DNA from: Piscinibacter sp.
Lineage (GTDB): Bacteria > Pseudomonadota > Gammaproteobacteria > Burkholderiales > Burkholderiaceae_C
DNA length: 64,000 nt
Direction of reading: 5' to 3'
Assembly (NCBI GenBank): GCA_016706565.1
Contig: JADJJI010000003.1
Span: forward strand, 372,001 to 436,000
The notes below the pieces were generated by a model that ran no database searches, was not told where the DNA came from, and saw only the letters and a program-made list of their open reading frames with translations. This document shows positions 61,864-64,000 of the stretch, one piece after another. Both the position numbers and the translations under genes were made by a program. Positions within the stretch are counted from its first letter, which is position 1. The number at the start of each line of letters is the position of its first letter.

Positions 61864-64000
61864 TAGAACGCGGTCCCGATCTGGAATTGGAGTCTCTCGA
61901 TTCTATCGTTCGGACGCTTGCGGATCGGCGTCCCGTAACTGAGCTTGAGCGGCCCCACCGGGGAGATCCAGCTCAGGCCGATACCGGTCGATGCACGCAG
62001 GCTGTCGGCGGTGATCTTCTCGCTCTCGCCCCAGACGTTGCCGATGTCGAAGTAACCGAACACGCGCAACGTGCGGTCGTTGCCGGCGCCGGGCACCGGC
62101 ACGTACAGCTCGCTGTTCAGGTTCAGCCGGCGGTTGCCGCCGATGTAGGCGCCGGTGACGTCCGGCGGGCCCAGCGAACCCTGGTCGAAGGCACGCACCG
62201 TGCCCAGGCCGCCGCCGTAGAAATTCTTGAATACCGGGTAGGGCCGGCCGGCCAGGCCCTTGCCGTAACCGATTTCGCCGTTGACCGCGAAGGTGAACTG
62301 CCGCGTGATCGGCCAGTAGTGCTGGTACTGCAGGTTGGTGCGCAGGTAGCGCGTGTCGCCGGCGAAGGTCCAGTCGAAGTTCACCCGCTTGTAGCTGCCC
62401 GCATTGGGCACCAGCGCGCTGTCGCGCTCGTCGCGCGTCCAGCCCACCGTGATGGGGAACGAGTTGCTGATCGCGCCGAACTGCAGCCGGTACAGGTACA
62501 GGTTGTTCGGCATCGCGTTGGTGCCGCGGATCTCGGTTCTTTCGGCGCCGATGCCGAAGAACACCGTGTCGTACTCGCTGAACGGCACGCCGAAACGCAC
62601 CGAGATACCCGGCGTGACGAGCTGGTACTGCTCGCCCTGGCTGTTGATCGGTTTGGTGGTGCGGTAGAAGAGATCGAAGGCGCGGGAGATGCCGTCGATC
62701 GTGAAGTACGGATCGAGCGTGCTGAGCACCAGCGTGCGGCTGGACTTGCTGGTGTTGACTTCCAGGCCCAGGTAGTTGCCGGAGCCGAACACGTTCTCCT
62801 GCTTGATCGAGGCCGTCAGCGAGAGTTTGTCGGCCGAAGAGAAGCCGGCGCCGACCAGCAGGTTGCCGGTGGGCTTTTCCTTGATGTTGATGGTCAGGTC
62901 GACCTGATCCTGCGAGCCGGCGACCTCGGCGGTGTCGACGGCGACGTCGCTGAAGTAGCCCAGGCGGTCGACACGGTCGCGCGACAACTTGATCTTCTGC
63001 CCGTCGTACCAGGACGATTCGAACTGGCGGAACTCACGCCGGATCACCTCGTCGCGCGTGCGGCTGTTGCCGGCCACGTTGATGCGCCGAACGTAGACGC
63101 GCCGCGACGGGTCGGCGACCAGGGTCAGCACCACGCGGCCATTGGCACGGTCGATCTCCGGCCGCGCCTCGATGCGCGCGAAGGCGAAACCGAAGGTGCC
63201 GAAGCGCTCGGAGAACTCCTTGGTGGTTTCGGTCACGGCCTCGGCCCGGTAGGGCTCGCCAGGCTTGATCTTCACCAGTGTCTTGAAGTCTTCTTCCTTG
63301 CCGAGGTAGTCGCCTTCGAGCTTGACCGCGGTGACGGTGTAGGGCTGGCCCTCGGTCACGTTGATGGTGACCGTGATGTCCTGCTTGTCCGGCGAGATCG
63401 CCACCTGCGTGGAGTCGACGTTGAACTCGAGGTAGCCGCGGTTCAGGTAGTAGGCGCGCAGCGTCTCGAGGTCGGCGTTGAGCTTGGAGCGCGAGTAGCG
63501 GTCGGCCTTGGTGTACCAGTTCAGCCAGCCGCCGTCGTTCAGGTCGAACAGGCTCTTCAGCGTGCCTTCGGAGAAGACCTTGTTGCCGACGATTCGCAGT
63601 TCGCGGATCTTCGCCGCCGTGCCTTCGGTGATTGTGAAGATCACGTTGACGCGGTTGCGCTCGAGCGGCGTGACGGTGGTCACCACTTCCGCGCCGTAGA
63701 GGCTGCGCGTCAGGTACTGGCGCTTGAGTTCCTGCTCGGCGCGGTCGGCCAGTGCCTTGTCGAATGGCAGGCCCTCGCCGATGCCGAAGTCCTTCAGGGA
63801 CTTGACCAGCGTCTCCTTGTCGAACTCCTTCAGGCCGGCGAAGTCGATGCCGGCGATGACGGCACGCTCCTCGACGATCACGACGACGACCCCTTCGTCG
63901 ATGTCGATGCGAACGTCCTTGAACAAGCCGGTGGCGAACAGCGCGCGCAGTGCGGCGGCGCCCTTGTCGTCGTTGTAGGTGTCGCCGATGCGGAACGGCA
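61863..64000 (-). CDS. bamA: outer membrane protein assembly factor BamA (5' end outside window)
   Basis: Central insertase of the BAM complex. The visible ~712 residues include POTRA domains (for example FKDVRIDIDEGVVVVIVEER) and the C-terminal barrel, with GGLGTVRAFDQGSLGP (the VRGF-type lid-lock loop region) and a terminal Phe. The frame is open to 64000, so the signal peptide and first POTRA are beyond the window. It heads the visible skp-lpxD-fabZ-lpxA-lpxB-rnhB run. Confidence 0.95.
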   Translation of the reverse strand, partial: PFRIGDTYNDDKGAAALRALFATGLFKDVRIDIDEGVVVVIVEERAVIAGIDFAGLKEFDKETLVKSLKDFGIGEGLPFDKALADRAEQELKRQYLTRSLYGAEVVTTVTPLERNRVNVIFTITEGTAAKIRELRIVGNKVFSEGTLKSLFDLNDGGWLNWYTKADRYSRSKLNADLETLRAYYLNRGYLEFNVDSTQVAISPDKQDITVTINVTEGQPYTVTAVKLEGDYLGKEEDFKTLVKIKPGEPYRAEAVTETTKEFSERFGTFGFAFARIEARPEIDRANGRVVLTLVADPSRRVYVRRINVAGNSRTRDEVIRREFRQFESSWYDGQKIKLSRDRVDRLGYFSDVAVDTAEVAGSQDQVDLTINIKEKPTGNLLVGAGFSSADKLSLTASIKQENVFGSGNYLGLEVNTSKSSRTLVLSTLDPYFTIDGISRAFDLFYRTTKPINSQGEQYQLVTPGISVRFGVPFSEYDTVFFGIGAERTEIRGTNAMPNNLYLYRLQFGAISNSFPITVGWTRDERDSALVPNAGSYKRVNFDWTFAGDTRYLRTNLQYQHYWPITRQFTFAVNGEIGYGKGLAGRPYPVFKNFYGGGLGTVRAFDQGSLGPPDVTGAYIGGNRRLNLNSELYVPVPGAGNDRTLRVFGYFDIGNVWGESEKITADSLRASTGIGLSWISPVGPLKLSYGTPIRKRPNDRIERLQFQIGTAF

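Overview
The window is chromosomal DNA from a high-GC beta-proteobacterium. The best fit is order Burkholderiales, in the Rubrivivax/Leptothrix/Methylibium/Piscinibacter neighbourhood; this rests on protein recognition and gene order, not on a search. Pointers are the Lys/Ala-rich tail on RpoD, a BUG-type TctC with TctABDE, the order aminotransferase-hom-thrC-mobB-moeA-moaD-moaE, a priB-containing rpsF-priB-rpsR-rplI-dnaB cluster, and a bamA-skp-lpxD-fabZ-lpxA-lpxB-rnhB cluster. Most of it is dense core genome. I saw no rRNA, tRNA, insertion sequence, prophage, CRISPR array or defence island.

Layout: 0-2.4 kb, rpoD with a one-base deletion before region 4. 2.4-7.1 kb, a two-gene signalling unit: a class III cyclase with an FHA domain, then a 1255-residue multi-PAS hybrid histidine kinase in which one PAS domain carries the flavin-cysteine signature of LOV blue-light receptors. 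7.2-8.3 kb, hemH. 8.3-13.5 kb, a tricarboxylate transporter (tctCBA) divergent from its two-component regulators (tctDE), followed by hslR. 15-18.9 kb, grpE-dnaK-dnaJ with heat-shock-type promoters. 18.9-22.3 kb, a receiver-TPR protein and a phosphoethanolamine transferase. 22.3-26.5 kb (minus), rpsF-priB-rpsR-rplI-dnaB and a radical SAM gene whose own promoter is covered by a near-consensus LexA box. 26.6-32.3 kb, nadB, an unrecognised protein with a Roadblock/LC7-like C-terminus, and clpB. 32.4-39.2 kb (minus), one tightly overlapping eight-gene run from an alanine aminotransferase through threonine and molybdopterin synthesis to crcB. 39.3-42.1 kb, a Mth938-like protein, bcp, a probable small RNA or attenuator, and a PIN-PhoH ATPase. 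42.1-46.9 kb, an exported ATP-dependent DNA ligase, prpE, acuI and an NlpC/P60 peptidase. 46.9-52.2 kb, moaA-mobA-GNAT-moeA-panB-panC. 52.3-57.3 kb, divergent ppsA/ppsR, a diguanylate cyclase and an rRNA methyltransferase. 57.3-64 kb (minus), rnhB, lipid A and outer-membrane biogenesis genes, and bamA running off the window.

How they work together: grpE, dnaK and clpB appear to share sigma-32 control. Two separate operons supply molybdenum cofactor (mobB-moeA-moaD-moaE and moaA-mobA-moeA). The bamA-lpxB run couples outer-membrane protein assembly to lipid A synthesis. The observations most worth following are the cyclase-FHA/LOV-kinase pair, the LexA-boxed and possibly leaderless radical SAM gene, the terminated short transcript in front of phoH, the Roadblock-like orphan, and the frameshift in an essential sigma factor, which is probably a sequencing error.
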